Source: Marivita sp051251565
GTDB lineage: Bacteria; Pseudomonadota; Alphaproteobacteria; Rhodobacterales; Rhodobacteraceae
DNA length: 64,000 nucleotides
Direction of reading: 5' to 3'
NCBI RefSeq assembly: GCF_051251565.1
Contig: NZ_JBPOFB010000002.1
Coordinates: 1-64,000 of the forward strand
Positions 42,548 through 51,707 of the stretch are shown piece by piece. Under the pieces are notes generated by a model. The model made no database searches and was not told the DNA's origin. It was given only the letters and a program-made list of their open reading frames with translations. Every line of letters starts with the position of its first letter. The stretch's first letter is position 1. Both the position numbers and the translations under genes were made by a program.

Positions 42548-44572
42548 TCAGCTTCCTGCAGCGCGCCTGAAGGGGACATGGGTCAGCGCACGTTTCAGGT
42601 CGGCTTCAAGGATGGGCGCCAATGCAAGCGCGCCGCTTGGGCTAAGCCGCGTTGATGTGATGTAGTCGCTCGACAGACCGCCTCGGGCAGTGCAGCGCGT
42701 GTCTGAGCAATATGCGCTCCAGGAATTTACGTAGGACATCTGTCCGGTCGCTGCCAAGCGTCTGAACATTGTGTCAACAGGTGCATTGATGCGCGTGGCG
42801 ACGTCTATTGTGATCGCGTCAGCAAGAGCAGGCATGCCAAGATACATGCGTGCGCCGGGCACGCTGGCACGCGCCGCCATTTCTGCATCGAACCGCGGTT
42901 GTGCTGGAACCTGCCGCAAAACCGAAACGCGCAAGCCGCGCTCTGTCATCCAGTGAATTGTGCTCTGTGTCGCAGCGGCAACGTAATCCGCCTGCCGCGT
43001 CACGTCGATCGGGGTTCCGTCCATTGGGCCAAGGCGAAGTGCCGGGCGCTGAAAAAGCTCTGCACCTTTGGTGTCGGTGTAATAGGTCCAATCTGCGACC
43101 AAGGTCACCTGACGGATGCTGTGGATATGTGGAATGGCTTGAAGAACCTGCGCGGAATGTTGGTCACATTCGCGGCCTGAATGAACCTCAGCGGTCGAGA
43201 ACCGGGTCTGTAACCCGTCAACGGGAATGCAGTTGGGTTGGGCAATCAAGAGTGTTGGTACCTGCGCGCGCCGTGCTGCTTCGGCAAAGCCAGCGCGAAT
43301 GGTGTCAAGCTGATGATCGCCCCAAACAAGGGCCTTTGGTGGTCCGTCGGGCCCCAGACGACAGACATTCAGACCGGCCAAGGGGCCATCGGTGACCAAC
43401 GGGCAGTCGAACACAGGCTCGGCGCTGTCGAGCGCGTGGATGTAGGCTTGTGCGCCATCGGGAAAGCGGATTTGAAAACCCTGTGCGCTAAGCCCGATCA
43501 GACCGTTCATGAACAGTGCAAAGGCCAAGACCCCGCTGATGATCAATCGATCAGACCCGACACGGGCTTCGAAATGCTGCCAGATCGTCCACGAGAAAAT
43601 CGCAAACAGAAGACATGGAATGATAAGCATCAGGAAGTCCGATTGGCTTTGATCGGTGATGCTAAGTGCGGAATGCAGCAAGGTCAGGGGCACAGCCCAA
43701 AGGAATGTGTGAAGCGCCATGCCAAACCAACGTTGGCTTTGGGAAACGATTGTGGATGACACCGCGCTATTGCGGCTGCCCACGTACAAAAACGCCAATC
43801 CAAGCGCCACCAATGCGCGGGCGAGCAAGGTATCGCCAGAGGTTGTGATGGTCAGGATGCCGGCCATGAGATTGATCAGACCGATCAGTATCGCGTATTT
43901 CAGTATTGCAAACCGATGCGTGGCGATGAACGGAATTGCGCCAAACAAGAACGCCCAAAGCCCGCCAAAGGGCAGCATTTGAATGACCGGGCTTGGAGAC
44001 ATCGCCAGCGCCAATGACAACGCTGCAATCGCGCCCAATACGGTCAAGAGCCGTTGTGGGTTTTTACCAAGAACTGCCTGGAGAAGAACCAGGACGGCGC
44101 AGCACTGGGCAATCAGTGCCGGCAGCCAAAGATGATCGAACAACCCGTCAAACCGAAGCCCTGACCCAACCGGGAACAGCGCCAGCCCAAGGTTCGTCGA
44201 CAGTGTTGCCGCTAGAAGAAGGGAATGGCCCAAGTTCTGGTATTCTTGGGGCAGGAACACCATCCACCCCACGGCGAACATCAGAACCGAGCAGCACAAG
44301 AGGCCAGTGAAATAAGCCTGAAGGACCGAGACAAGCTGGGATTTGAACACGTCCGTGCCGCCAACCAGCTTATTGGCGCACCAGCCGCCGCAGAACACGA
44401 GGATGATATCCTTGGCAAATGCATCTGCCCCCACACTTCCTGTGCCAAGGGCTGCAAAGATAAAGGCAAGCGCTGCCATCGCCAAAAGAAACTGCCGCAT
44501 TTCAGAGCGGGCAGAATCAGTGTCTTTCAGATCCAGAATGTCCGAAATTCTGAAGGGACGACGGGCTTTCAT
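42548..44572 (-). CDS. OafA/YrhL-like acyltransferase-SGNH protein with degenerate active sites
   Basis: A membrane protein of 674 residues. About ten helices fill residues 25-380, and a periplasmic SGNH-like domain occupies about 390-660. The layout follows acyltransferase-3 proteins fused to SGNH domains, but key residues are missing. The Arg and His of the first helix pair are gone (ALGTG where LFHAG is usual). The HTWSLxxEEQF motif reads HLWLPALIAQC. The SGNH GDSH reads GDHQ, and the C-terminal DxxHLS reads TSTRLS. The fold is recognisable, so this may be a scaffold or binding protein rather than an enzyme. It lies 101 bases downstream of the glycosyltransferase gene. Confidence 0.7.
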   Translation of the reverse strand: MKARRPFRISDILDLKDTDSARSEMRQFLLAMAALAFIFAALGTGSVGADAFAKDIILVFCGGWCANKLVGGTDVFKSQLVSVLQAYFTGLLCCSVLMFAVGWMVFLPQEYQNLGHSLLLAATLSTNLGLALFPVGSGLRFDGLFDHLWLPALIAQCCAVLVLLQAVLGKNPQRLLTVLGAIAALSLALAMSPSPVIQMLPFGGLWAFLFGAIPFIATHRFAILKYAILIGLINLMAGILTITTSGDTLLARALVALGLAFLYVGSRNSAVSSTIVSQSQRWFGMALHTFLWAVPLTLLHSALSITDQSQSDFLMLIIPCLLFAIFSWTIWQHFEARVGSDRLIISGVLAFALFMNGLIGLSAQGFQIRFPDGAQAYIHALDSAEPVFDCPLVTDGPLAGLNVCRLGPDGPPKALVWGDHQLDTIRAGFAEAARRAQVPTLLIAQPNCIPVDGLQTRFSTAEVHSGRECDQHSAQVLQAIPHIHSIRQVTLVADWTYYTDTKGAELFQRPALRLGPMDGTPIDVTRQADYVAAATQSTIHWMTERGLRVSVLRQVPAQPRFDAEMAARASVPGARMYLGMPALADAITIDVATRINAPVDTMFRRLAATGQMSYVNSWSAYCSDTRCTARGGLSSDYITSTRLSPSGALALAPILEADLKRALTHVPFRRAAGS

Positions 44573-44673
44573 GTATACACAATTCTACTAGCACGGCCCC
44601 CACCGTTCCGCATTGATAGCTGTTTTGGCGGTATTGTGGCAACGGGAAAGGCGGAAACAATGTGTCGTTCAAA

Positions 44674-46011
44674 TTATGCCGATTTGGGCGACAATTGCCG
44701 TATCGGTGCCGCAAAAATGTCGGGTTTCTCTGATCGGTTTTGCGACATCGCCCAGTCATACACCTGACGCACCTGCCCGGCCTTGCGACCCCATAGGAAA
44801 TGCGCATCAACCCGGTCTTTTGCTGCGCGCGACATGGGCTCAAGCGACGCCGGCTCTTTGGCGAGCTCTGTCAGTGTTTTGCGAAAACCTGCGATAATGT
44901 CGTCTCTTGGGCCGCAGGGCACTTTGTATCCGGTCTCTGGCGTCACAAGTTCTGCAGGCCCGGCGTAGTCGACGATTACCGGAACGACCCCCAAGGCCAT
45001 CGCTTCGAGAACAACGCCGCCTCCGAATTCGCGGATCGATGGAAAGCTCAGGATGTGGGATCGGGCAAGGATTGCCTGCACTTCGGCATGCGGCACCCAT
45101 TTGTGGAATGTCAGCCCCGTGTCGCATCCCAGTGACTTAGCTTGTGCTGTCAGGTGGTTGAACATCGGGCCATCGCCGATAATGTCCAGCGTCATGCGCC
45201 CTGCGCGCACCAAATCCGCCGCCGCCGCGATCAGCATGTCAGCGCCTTTGTAGGGTACCAACCGGCCGACGAAACAGGCCCGCAGAACGTCATTGTCCGG
45301 CTGTGCGATTTGATTGAACCGCGTCGGATCAATGCCGTTTTCGGGGATATAGACAGTTTTGTCCTGATAGCATTCCGGAATTTCGCTTTGGGTGTGGTGC
45401 GATCCGACAAGGATGGCGGACGCATGTTTCAACGTTCTGGTGCGTCCGGGCAGGTGTTTGTAGGCGCTGCGCAGATAGCTGAGCCATTCCTTTTCGGCAC
45501 GCCGTTCCGCATCGAATTGGCGCGGCCAAGGCACACCGCCGTTCAGTGGGCCAAGGACAAAAGGCACACCCGCCTTGGCCACTTTTTTGGCAATTGGCGA
45601 CGCGATGGTTGGGCTCAGCGGTGTGATCCGGTGGACGACATCAAACTCACCAGCAGTGATTGCAGGTCCGAATTTATTCCAGACCAGATGTTCGAACCAT
45701 GGATAGATCAGGGCGTTGATCGCTTGCAGCGTAGTCCAGCCCTTGCCCTCGCCCATCCGAAGCTTTTCTGCGACGGCCCAAAGTGGGCGGGCCACCGCCT
45801 CTGAATCGATGGCGGTGAAATCCTGTCCTTCGATCAGCCCGGCCCGCAAGATCGCCTCTCGGTTTCGGATCTGAGTGACAAGATGCACATCCGCTACCTC
45901 GCGCAAGGCTTGCGCCAGTGACCAGCCGACAAGCGGAACGCTGACCCATTCGGGGTTCGCGGCTTCGGCAATGGCAAGCACGCGGGGGCGGGTTGATTTC
46001 GCTGACGTCAT
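44674..46011 (-). CDS. GT4-family glycosyltransferase
   Basis: A glycosyltransferase of 445 residues with the GT-B fold. The C-terminal domain carries the GT4 donor-site motif EFGGGVVLEAMALGVVPVIVDYAGPAELV (about 345-375), with CFVGRLVPYKGAD at the domain start and GDGP in the donor pocket region. The N-terminal domain binds the acceptor. It should transfer a sugar from a nucleotide sugar during polysaccharide assembly on the inner face of the membrane. ATG 46011 lies 14 bases after the upstream stop; ATG 46044 would overlap that gene. Confidence 0.9.
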   Translation of the reverse strand: MTSAKSTRPRVLAIAEAANPEWVSVPLVGWSLAQALREVADVHLVTQIRNREAILRAGLIEGQDFTAIDSEAVARPLWAVAEKLRMGEGKGWTTLQAINALIYPWFEHLVWNKFGPAITAGEFDVVHRITPLSPTIASPIAKKVAKAGVPFVLGPLNGGVPWPRQFDAERRAEKEWLSYLRSAYKHLPGRTRTLKHASAILVGSHHTQSEIPECYQDKTVYIPENGIDPTRFNQIAQPDNDVLRACFVGRLVPYKGADMLIAAAADLVRAGRMTLDIIGDGPMFNHLTAQAKSLGCDTGLTFHKWVPHAEVQAILARSHILSFPSIREFGGGVVLEAMALGVVPVIVDYAGPAELVTPETGYKVPCGPRDDIIAGFRKTLTELAKEPASLEPMSRAAKDRVDAHFLWGRKAGQVRQVYDWAMSQNRSEKPDIFAAPIRQLSPKSA

Positions 46012-46025
46012 ATTGGTCTCGATAC

Positions 46026-47420
46026 CTACAAAACTGGACGCCACAGCAGGTGATGCCGTGACTGGTACGCGTTACGATTGTGACGCAAGGATTCGGCATA
46101 ACCTGTCAATGCACCCGCCATCAGCCAAGTTAGCGGCGTCAGTGTGGCGTTGGGCAACATGTCGAACACATTCACTGCGAGGATCAGCGACAAAGGCACG
46201 ATCAGCGGGGAAAAATCCTCGGGTTTTCGATAGCGGGTTTCGCGCCAGAGAAAGATCACAGGCAGGACCAGCAGACCAAATTCAGCAAGGAACCCCAGCC
46301 AGCCGAACTGCCCAATCAAGATCACCCAGCGGCCATCGGTGACGGTTTCAACCTCACCCGAGGTGGTGTCAAGGATCTGGTTCCGGTTGTAGCTGCCCCA
46401 CCCGAATAGGGGCCGTTCCTGGGCACGTTCCAGCAACGCGTTTTCATTGCCAAACCGGAATGCAAGCGAAGCAGAGCGTTCCGGATCGATGCTTGCCGCT
46501 GCCTCAAGAATTCCATCCTGCGGGATCAGGTCCACACCCTTGAGCGCGGGATAGGCAATGGCAAAGCTGGCAATCACCACGGCCAGTCGCATCTGCCACC
46601 GCGCGCCCAACATGACGATGGTTGGAATCAGGATCGCGGCAAACAGCCATGCGCCAAGCGACTTGGACAGCACCAGAACGCCCGTGAGATAGAAGGCGAT
46701 CAAAAGCAGCTTCCAGTTCGATGTGATCTGCTTGGTCCGCCAAAGCGCATAGGCCGAAAGGATGGCCATGAGCAGAAAGAACGCGGCCCAGATCCCGTGG
46801 TACAGGAACACCATCGGGCGGAAGCCGCCAAAGCGGATCGTCTGGATGAAATCGTGCTGAAAATACCCGTAGATCCACATATTAAGCTGCGGTGACAAAC
46901 GGATTTCGATCAGCATCGGCACCGAATACAGCAAACCGCCGATCATGAACGCAAACAGCAAATCGCGCTGGTCTTCGGCACGATAGAGAAAGCGGCGCGC
47001 CAACAGAAACGGCAGGATCAGCAAAACCTGCTGAATCACCAGCCCGAGTGAATCCTTCAGCGTCATCGCCTGAATGTAGAATTCGCCCCAATAGATCGGA
47101 GTGAGGTTCAACACCGTTGTGCCCACAGGCGAGAACACGAAAATCAGCAACAGACCTACAGCCAGCGGTGATCTTGGCATCAGGTTGAGGTTCTGTGGAT
47201 AGAGCCACACCCACATCATCATCGCGCTGAGCGCGGGAATGGTGTGTTTGGTCAAGGGTGGAATCAGTGGAAAATCAAATCCGGCCGGCGGTTCTGGCAG
47301 GAACAGGTAGCCAACAAGCAGGGTTGCGATCACAGCTCTGCCCGGCGGCAGTTTCAGGAAAAGAAACACCGTGACCAGTGGCCAGACAGCCAATGTGAGC
47401 GTTGCCAATGCATTTGGCAT
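46026..47420 (-). CDS. O-antigen ligase / Wzy polymerase-like membrane protein
   Basis: A polytopic protein of 464 residues with about 11-12 helices and a large periplasmic loop containing ERPLFGWGSYNRNQ (about 332-345), the type of motif seen in O-antigen ligases, Wzy and exopolysaccharide polymerases. It should polymerise or ligate glycan repeats at the periplasmic face. It is the first gene of a short minus-strand locus with a GT4 enzyme and the degenerate acyltransferase. Sequence does not separate ligase from polymerase. Confidence 0.82.
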   Translation of the reverse strand: MPNALATLTLAVWPLVTVFLFLKLPPGRAVIATLLVGYLFLPEPPAGFDFPLIPPLTKHTIPALSAMMMWVWLYPQNLNLMPRSPLAVGLLLIFVFSPVGTTVLNLTPIYWGEFYIQAMTLKDSLGLVIQQVLLILPFLLARRFLYRAEDQRDLLFAFMIGGLLYSVPMLIEIRLSPQLNMWIYGYFQHDFIQTIRFGGFRPMVFLYHGIWAAFFLLMAILSAYALWRTKQITSNWKLLLIAFYLTGVLVLSKSLGAWLFAAILIPTIVMLGARWQMRLAVVIASFAIAYPALKGVDLIPQDGILEAAASIDPERSASLAFRFGNENALLERAQERPLFGWGSYNRNQILDTTSGEVETVTDGRWVILIGQFGWLGFLAEFGLLVLPVIFLWRETRYRKPEDFSPLIVPLSLILAVNVFDMLPNATLTPLTWLMAGALTGYAESLRHNRNAYQSRHHLLWRPVL

Positions 47421-47601
47421 TCGGGGTCCTGTCTTTGTCCTGCCAACGGGCGCGGATCGCGTGTTTCAGAGACGGGCCGACGCGCATTGCGTCAATTCCC
47501 GGTCAGATGCTCGGAAGCATACTGCATTTGAATTTCGGCACAAATAGCACGGGATTGCAGCAAATGCGTGTTTCCGCGTTCAGGTGTTGGGGCGTCGCAA
47601 G

Positions 47602-47629
47602 TTGGTTGGTGATTGGTTTTGGCTATAAG
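47602..47629 (+). promoter_or_regulatory. Possible promoter of xsc in the 309-base divergent gap
   Basis: The gap 47421-47729 separates the Wzy-like gene from xsc and has no ORF of note. A TTGGTT hexamer (47602-47607) and TATAAG (47624-47629) with 16-bp spacing form the best sigma-70-like match I see, about 100 bases before the xsc start. The match is weak and the rest of the gap shows nothing I can name. Confidence 0.3.
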
Positions 47630-47729
47630 CCGCCTGTGAATGTGGCCCTATTGGCGGGGGCGACTCGTCGCTACTGTCTGCGCAACCGCGCGGGCACCCA
47701 AGCCTGCGGTGTTGTTTGGGAGAGCCACC

Positions 47730-49508
47730 ATGAAAATGACCACCGAAGAAGCCTTTGTCAAAACCCTCCAGATGCACGGAATTGAACATGCATTCGGGAT
47801 CATCGGGTCTGCGTTCATGCCGATTTCCGATATCTTTCCCAAAGCAGGCATCACCTTCTGGGATTGCGCACATGAAGGGTCGGGTGGCATGATGGCTGAC
47901 GGGTATACCCGCGCGTCTGGCAAGATGAGCATGATGATTGCGCAGAACGGCCCCGGCATCACCAACTTCGTCACCGCTGTGAAAACCGCCTACTGGAACC
48001 ATACGCCGCTGTTGCTCGTCACACCGCAGGCTGCCAACAAGACCATCGGGATGGGGGGGTTCCAAGAGGTCGAACAGATGAAGCTGTTCGAAGACATGGT
48101 CGCCTATCAGGAAGAGGTGCGCGATGCCTCGCGCGTGGCTGAAGTGCTCAACCGGGTGATCCTGAACGCCAAGCGCGCTTCGGCCCCGGCACAGATCAAC
48201 ATGCCGCGCGATTTCTGGACGCAGGTGATCGACATCGACCTGCCCGAAGTGGTTGAATTCGAACGTCCCTCTGGCGGAGATACAGCGATTCAGCAGGCGG
48301 CAGAGCTGCTGTCGCAGGCCAAAAATCCGGTGATCCTCAATGGTGCGGGCGTGGTTCTGGCAGGCGCGATCCCCGCGTCGATGGAGTTGGCCGAACGTCT
48401 GACCGCGCCGGTTTGCGTTGGCTATCAGCATAATGATGCGTTCCCCGGATCGCACCCGCTGTTTGCCGGGCCTTTGGGCTATAACGGATCAAAAGCCGGG
48501 ATGGAGCTGATCTCGCAGGCGGACGTGGTTCTATGCCTCGGCACCCGGCTCAACCCGTTTTCAACGCTGCCCGGTTATGGCATCGACTACTGGCCCAAGA
48601 ACGCCAAGATCATTCAGGTGGATATCAACCCGGACCGGATTGGCCTGACGAAAAAGGTCAGTGTCGGCATCGTGGGTGATGCGAAAAAGGTGGCTGAGGG
48701 TATTCTGTCTCGTCTGTCAGGCACCGCTGGCGATGAGGGCCGCGAAGAGCGCAAAGCGACAATTGCGAAAACCAAATCCACATGGGCGCAGCAACTGTCG
48801 AGCATGGATCACGAAGACGATGATCCCGGCACAACCTGGAACGAACGCGCCCGTGCGGCCAAACCCGATTGGATGAGCCCGCGCACGGCATGGCGCGCAA
48901 TTCAGAGCGCGTTGCCAAAAGACGCGATCATCAGCTCTGACATCGGCAATAATTGCGCCATCGGCAACGCCTACCCGTCGTTCGAAGAGGGCCGGAAATA
49001 TCTGGCGCCGGGTCTGTTTGGGCCGTGTGGCTATGGTCTGCCATCTGTTGTTGGTGCCAAGATCGGTTGCCCGGATGTGCCGGTTGTCGGGTTTTCAGGG
49101 GACGGTGCCTTTGGCATTGCTGTGACCGAACTCACCGCGATTGGTCGTCCCGAATGGCCAGCGGTCACGCAGATCGTGTTCCGCAACTACCAGTGGGGCG
49201 CGGAAAAGCGGAATTCGACGCTTTGGTATGATGATAACTTCGTCGGTACCGAACTCGATGACGGGGTCAGCTATGCTGGCATCGCCAAGGCATGCGGCAT
49301 GCAAGGCATCGTTGCGCATACGATGGATGAACTGCGCGATGCGCTGAACACCGCGATCAAAGACCAGATGGAACATGGCAAGACCACGTTGATCGAAGCC
49401 ATGATCAATCAGGAACTGGGCGAGCCGTTCCGCCGCGATGCGATGAAAGCCCCCGTGGCCGTTGCTGGCATTGATCCTGCGGATATGCGTCCGCAAAAGG
49501 TCGCCTGA
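47730..49508 (+). CDS. xsc: Sulfoacetaldehyde acetyltransferase Xsc
   Basis: A thiamine-diphosphate enzyme of 592 residues that converts sulfoacetaldehyde and phosphate into acetyl phosphate and sulfite (EC 2.3.3.15). This is the desulfonation step for taurine, isethionate and related C2 sulfonates. The catalytic Glu lies in DCAHEGSGGMMADGYTR, the middle domain has NPVILNGAGVV, and the TPP-binding GDGAFG...RNYQWGAEKRNSTLW is typical of Xsc rather than acetolactate synthase. ATG 47730 follows TGGGAGAG. It lies one base before ackA and is followed by pta and soeABC, which process both products. Confidence 0.97.
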   Translation: MKMTTEEAFVKTLQMHGIEHAFGIIGSAFMPISDIFPKAGITFWDCAHEGSGGMMADGYTRASGKMSMMIAQNGPGITNFVTAVKTAYWNHTPLLLVTPQAANKTIGMGGFQEVEQMKLFEDMVAYQEEVRDASRVAEVLNRVILNAKRASAPAQINMPRDFWTQVIDIDLPEVVEFERPSGGDTAIQQAAELLSQAKNPVILNGAGVVLAGAIPASMELAERLTAPVCVGYQHNDAFPGSHPLFAGPLGYNGSKAGMELISQADVVLCLGTRLNPFSTLPGYGIDYWPKNAKIIQVDINPDRIGLTKKVSVGIVGDAKKVAEGILSRLSGTAGDEGREERKATIAKTKSTWAQQLSSMDHEDDDPGTTWNERARAAKPDWMSPRTAWRAIQSALPKDAIISSDIGNNCAIGNAYPSFEEGRKYLAPGLFGPCGYGLPSVVGAKIGCPDVPVVGFSGDGAFGIAVTELTAIGRPEWPAVTQIVFRNYQWGAEKRNSTLWYDDNFVGTELDDGVSYAGIAKACGMQGIVAHTMDELRDALNTAIKDQMEHGKTTLIEAMINQELGEPFRRDAMKAPVAVAGIDPADMRPQKVA

Positions 49509-49509
49509 T

Positions 49510-50670
49510 ATGGTGGACCCCGCATCGGATGGGCCTGTTCTGGTCCTGAATGCGGGGTCGTCCTCGATCAAGTTTGCGCTGTTTGATGGGGCGCTGGAGC
49601 AAACCCTGTCTGGCCTCGCTGACGCGATTGGCGGCGCATCCACTTTGCGGGTCGGGGACGCGGTGTCCTCTGTTTCGCTTGTAGATCACAGCACAGCGCT
49701 TGAGGCTATTCTGGGCGCATTGGCGAACAGGGGTATTGATCCGCAATCGCTGCGCGCTGTCGGGCACCGCGTTGTGCATGGCGGGGCGACCCTGACCGGG
49801 CCATTGCGCGTGACAGAGGCCGTGCAAGCCGAGATTGCCAAATGCACGCCGCTTGCGCCGCTGCACAACCCGCACAACCTTGCCCCGATGCGGGCCTTGG
49901 CGCAGATCGCCCCGCATGTTCCGCAATTTGCCAGCTTCGACACGTCGTTCCACGCCACCAACCCCAAGGTGGCAACGCGCTACGCCATTCCCAAAACCGT
50001 CGAGACCAAAGGCATCCGCCGCTATGGGTTCCACGGGCTCAGCTATGCCTCGCTTGTGCGCCGCCTTCCTGATCTGTCCGGCGTGGCCTTGCCCGAGCGG
50101 GTGCTGGCCTTTCACCTCGGCAATGGCGCGTCGCTATGTGCGATTAAGGCAGGGAAGTCGATTGCGACCACGATGGGCTATTCGCCTCTGGACGGGCTGA
50201 CAATGGGCACGCGGTCCGGTGGGATCGACGCGAACGCCGTGCTGCGGCTGGTGGAAGACAACGGTTTGGACCGGACAAAGGCCATTCTTAACCACGAAAG
50301 CGGATTGCTGGGTCTGTCCGGCGGCAAATCAGACATGCGTAACCTGATGCTTGACCCCTCCGAGAACAGTGCCTTTGCAGTCGAACATTTCTGTTATTGG
50401 ACGCTGCGCCATGCCGGGTCTTTGATTGCTGCGCTTGAAGGTCTGGACGCCATCGCCTTTACAGGCGGTATTGGCGAGAACGCCCGCGATGTGCGTGCAC
50501 GCATCCTTGGCGGGCTGGCGTGGGCGGGTGTGCGGTTTGATCCGACTCTGAATGTGCAGAACGCCACTCAGTTGCACTTGGATGCATCTGCCGTATCCGT
50601 CTGGATCATCCCCGCCGAAGAAGAGCGTGAGATTGCGATGGATGCGGTCCGACTTTTGGCCGAAGGCTAA
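49510..50670 (+). CDS. ackA: Acetate kinase
   Basis: An ASKHA-fold kinase of 386 residues that makes ATP and acetate from acetyl phosphate. Motifs are LVLNAGSSSIKFALF at the N-terminus, GHRVVHGG (about 80), HLGNGASLCA (about 200) and GTRSGGID. ATG 49510 is one base after the xsc stop, so the two are co-transcribed. Its product choice competes with Pta for the acetyl phosphate from Xsc. The gene ends convergently, overlapping the pta stop codon. Confidence 0.95.
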   Translation: MVDPASDGPVLVLNAGSSSIKFALFDGALEQTLSGLADAIGGASTLRVGDAVSSVSLVDHSTALEAILGALANRGIDPQSLRAVGHRVVHGGATLTGPLRVTEAVQAEIAKCTPLAPLHNPHNLAPMRALAQIAPHVPQFASFDTSFHATNPKVATRYAIPKTVETKGIRRYGFHGLSYASLVRRLPDLSGVALPERVLAFHLGNGASLCAIKAGKSIATTMGYSPLDGLTMGTRSGGIDANAVLRLVEDNGLDRTKAILNHESGLLGLSGGKSDMRNLMLDPSENSAFAVEHFCYWTLRHAGSLIAALEGLDAIAFTGGIGENARDVRARILGGLAWAGVRFDPTLNVQNATQLHLDASAVSVWIIPAEEEREIAMDAVRLLAEG

Positions 50671-51527
50671 GGGAGGGCAAGCGAGATGGTAATCAATGTT
50701 GCGGCGACGATATCATCTACCGTGGCGCCGCGACTCAGGTCGCAAACCGGGTGGCGAAAGCCTTGCAGGAACGGCCCAACCGCCTGCGCTCCACCCAATT
50801 CCTGGCAGAGCTTGTACGCGATGTTGCCTGCGTCAAGCGATGGGAAGACAAGCACATTCGCGTTTCCATTGCCAAAGCCTTTCTTGGCAGCGATGCTGGC
50901 ATTCAGGGCGGCATCCGCTTGTATCGGTCCGGTGAACCCGGTTGCCTCGGCCACCGCGCGCACGATGTCGACGCTGTCGCCCGCGCCGCTTGCAGCTGTC
51001 GAGAATGACAACAATGCGACGCGTGCATCCCCCAGTAGCGTACGGCCTGTCGCTTCGGAAGCGCGCGCAATGGCTTCCAAAGCCATTGCGTCAGGCATGA
51101 CGTTCACCGCGCAATCGGCAAAAATGAAGTCCCGCCCATCCGGAAAGGTCATCAGGAAATACGACGATGGGATGTCTACGCCGTCGGCCAATCCTATCCC
51201 CATGCTTGCCGCTTCGATCACGCGGCGGGTCGGGCTGTCGGCGCCTGCAACCATTGCGTCGGCCTTACCCGCGCGCACCATGGCAGCAGCGCGGTACAGA
51301 GGCTTTTGCAAAAGTCGTCGCACCAGCGCTTCTTTCGTGCCGCGTACTGCCATCATTGCCGCAACAAGATCATCCGTGGTGTCTTTCGTGACTGGAATAG
51401 GCGTACACAGCCCATCTGCGCGCAACCGGTCTGCGGCCATTGCAACGCGGGGGTCGTCCAGTTCGGGAAAGACCACCTTTGCATCAGCCGAAGCCGCGAC
51501 CCTGCGTGCCCTGTCCAATATGCTCAT
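50667..51527 (-). CDS. pta: Phosphate acetyltransferase, short form
   Basis: An enzyme of 286 residues that converts acetyl phosphate and CoA to acetyl-CoA. It matches the PTA catalytic domain only, without the DRTGG regulatory region of enterobacterial Pta, and is slightly shorter than the usual 320-330. Conserved blocks include VVFPELDDPRVAMAA, MVAGADSPTRRVI, FADCAVNVMP and LVFPSLDAGNIAYKL. ATG 51527 has an AGGAGGTC ribosome site. Although it serves the same pathway as xsc, it is on the opposite strand. Its TAG overlaps the ackA TAA, and it is divergent from soeA. Confidence 0.95.
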   Translation of the reverse strand: MSILDRARRVAASADAKVVFPELDDPRVAMAADRLRADGLCTPIPVTKDTTDDLVAAMMAVRGTKEALVRRLLQKPLYRAAAMVRAGKADAMVAGADSPTRRVIEAASMGIGLADGVDIPSSYFLMTFPDGRDFIFADCAVNVMPDAMALEAIARASEATGRTLLGDARVALLSFSTAASGAGDSVDIVRAVAEATGFTGPIQADAALNASIAAKKGFGNGNANVLVFPSLDAGNIAYKLCQELGGAQAVGPFLQGFRHPVCDLSRGATVDDIVAATLITISLALP

Positions 51528-51707
51528 CTTGACCTCCTGTTCCGGACGTCAGAGGAGGCATTGTCGACAGCCAACGTCAAGGGGAACTCGGTTGAGGCGA
51601 CCCGATGTAAGCGCTTGCATTTTGCTGCTTTACCATTGGCGCGGAAACATGAACACTACGGCAAAATCTGACCGGGGATACATTCGGCCAGGAGAGGGAG
51701 GAATCCG

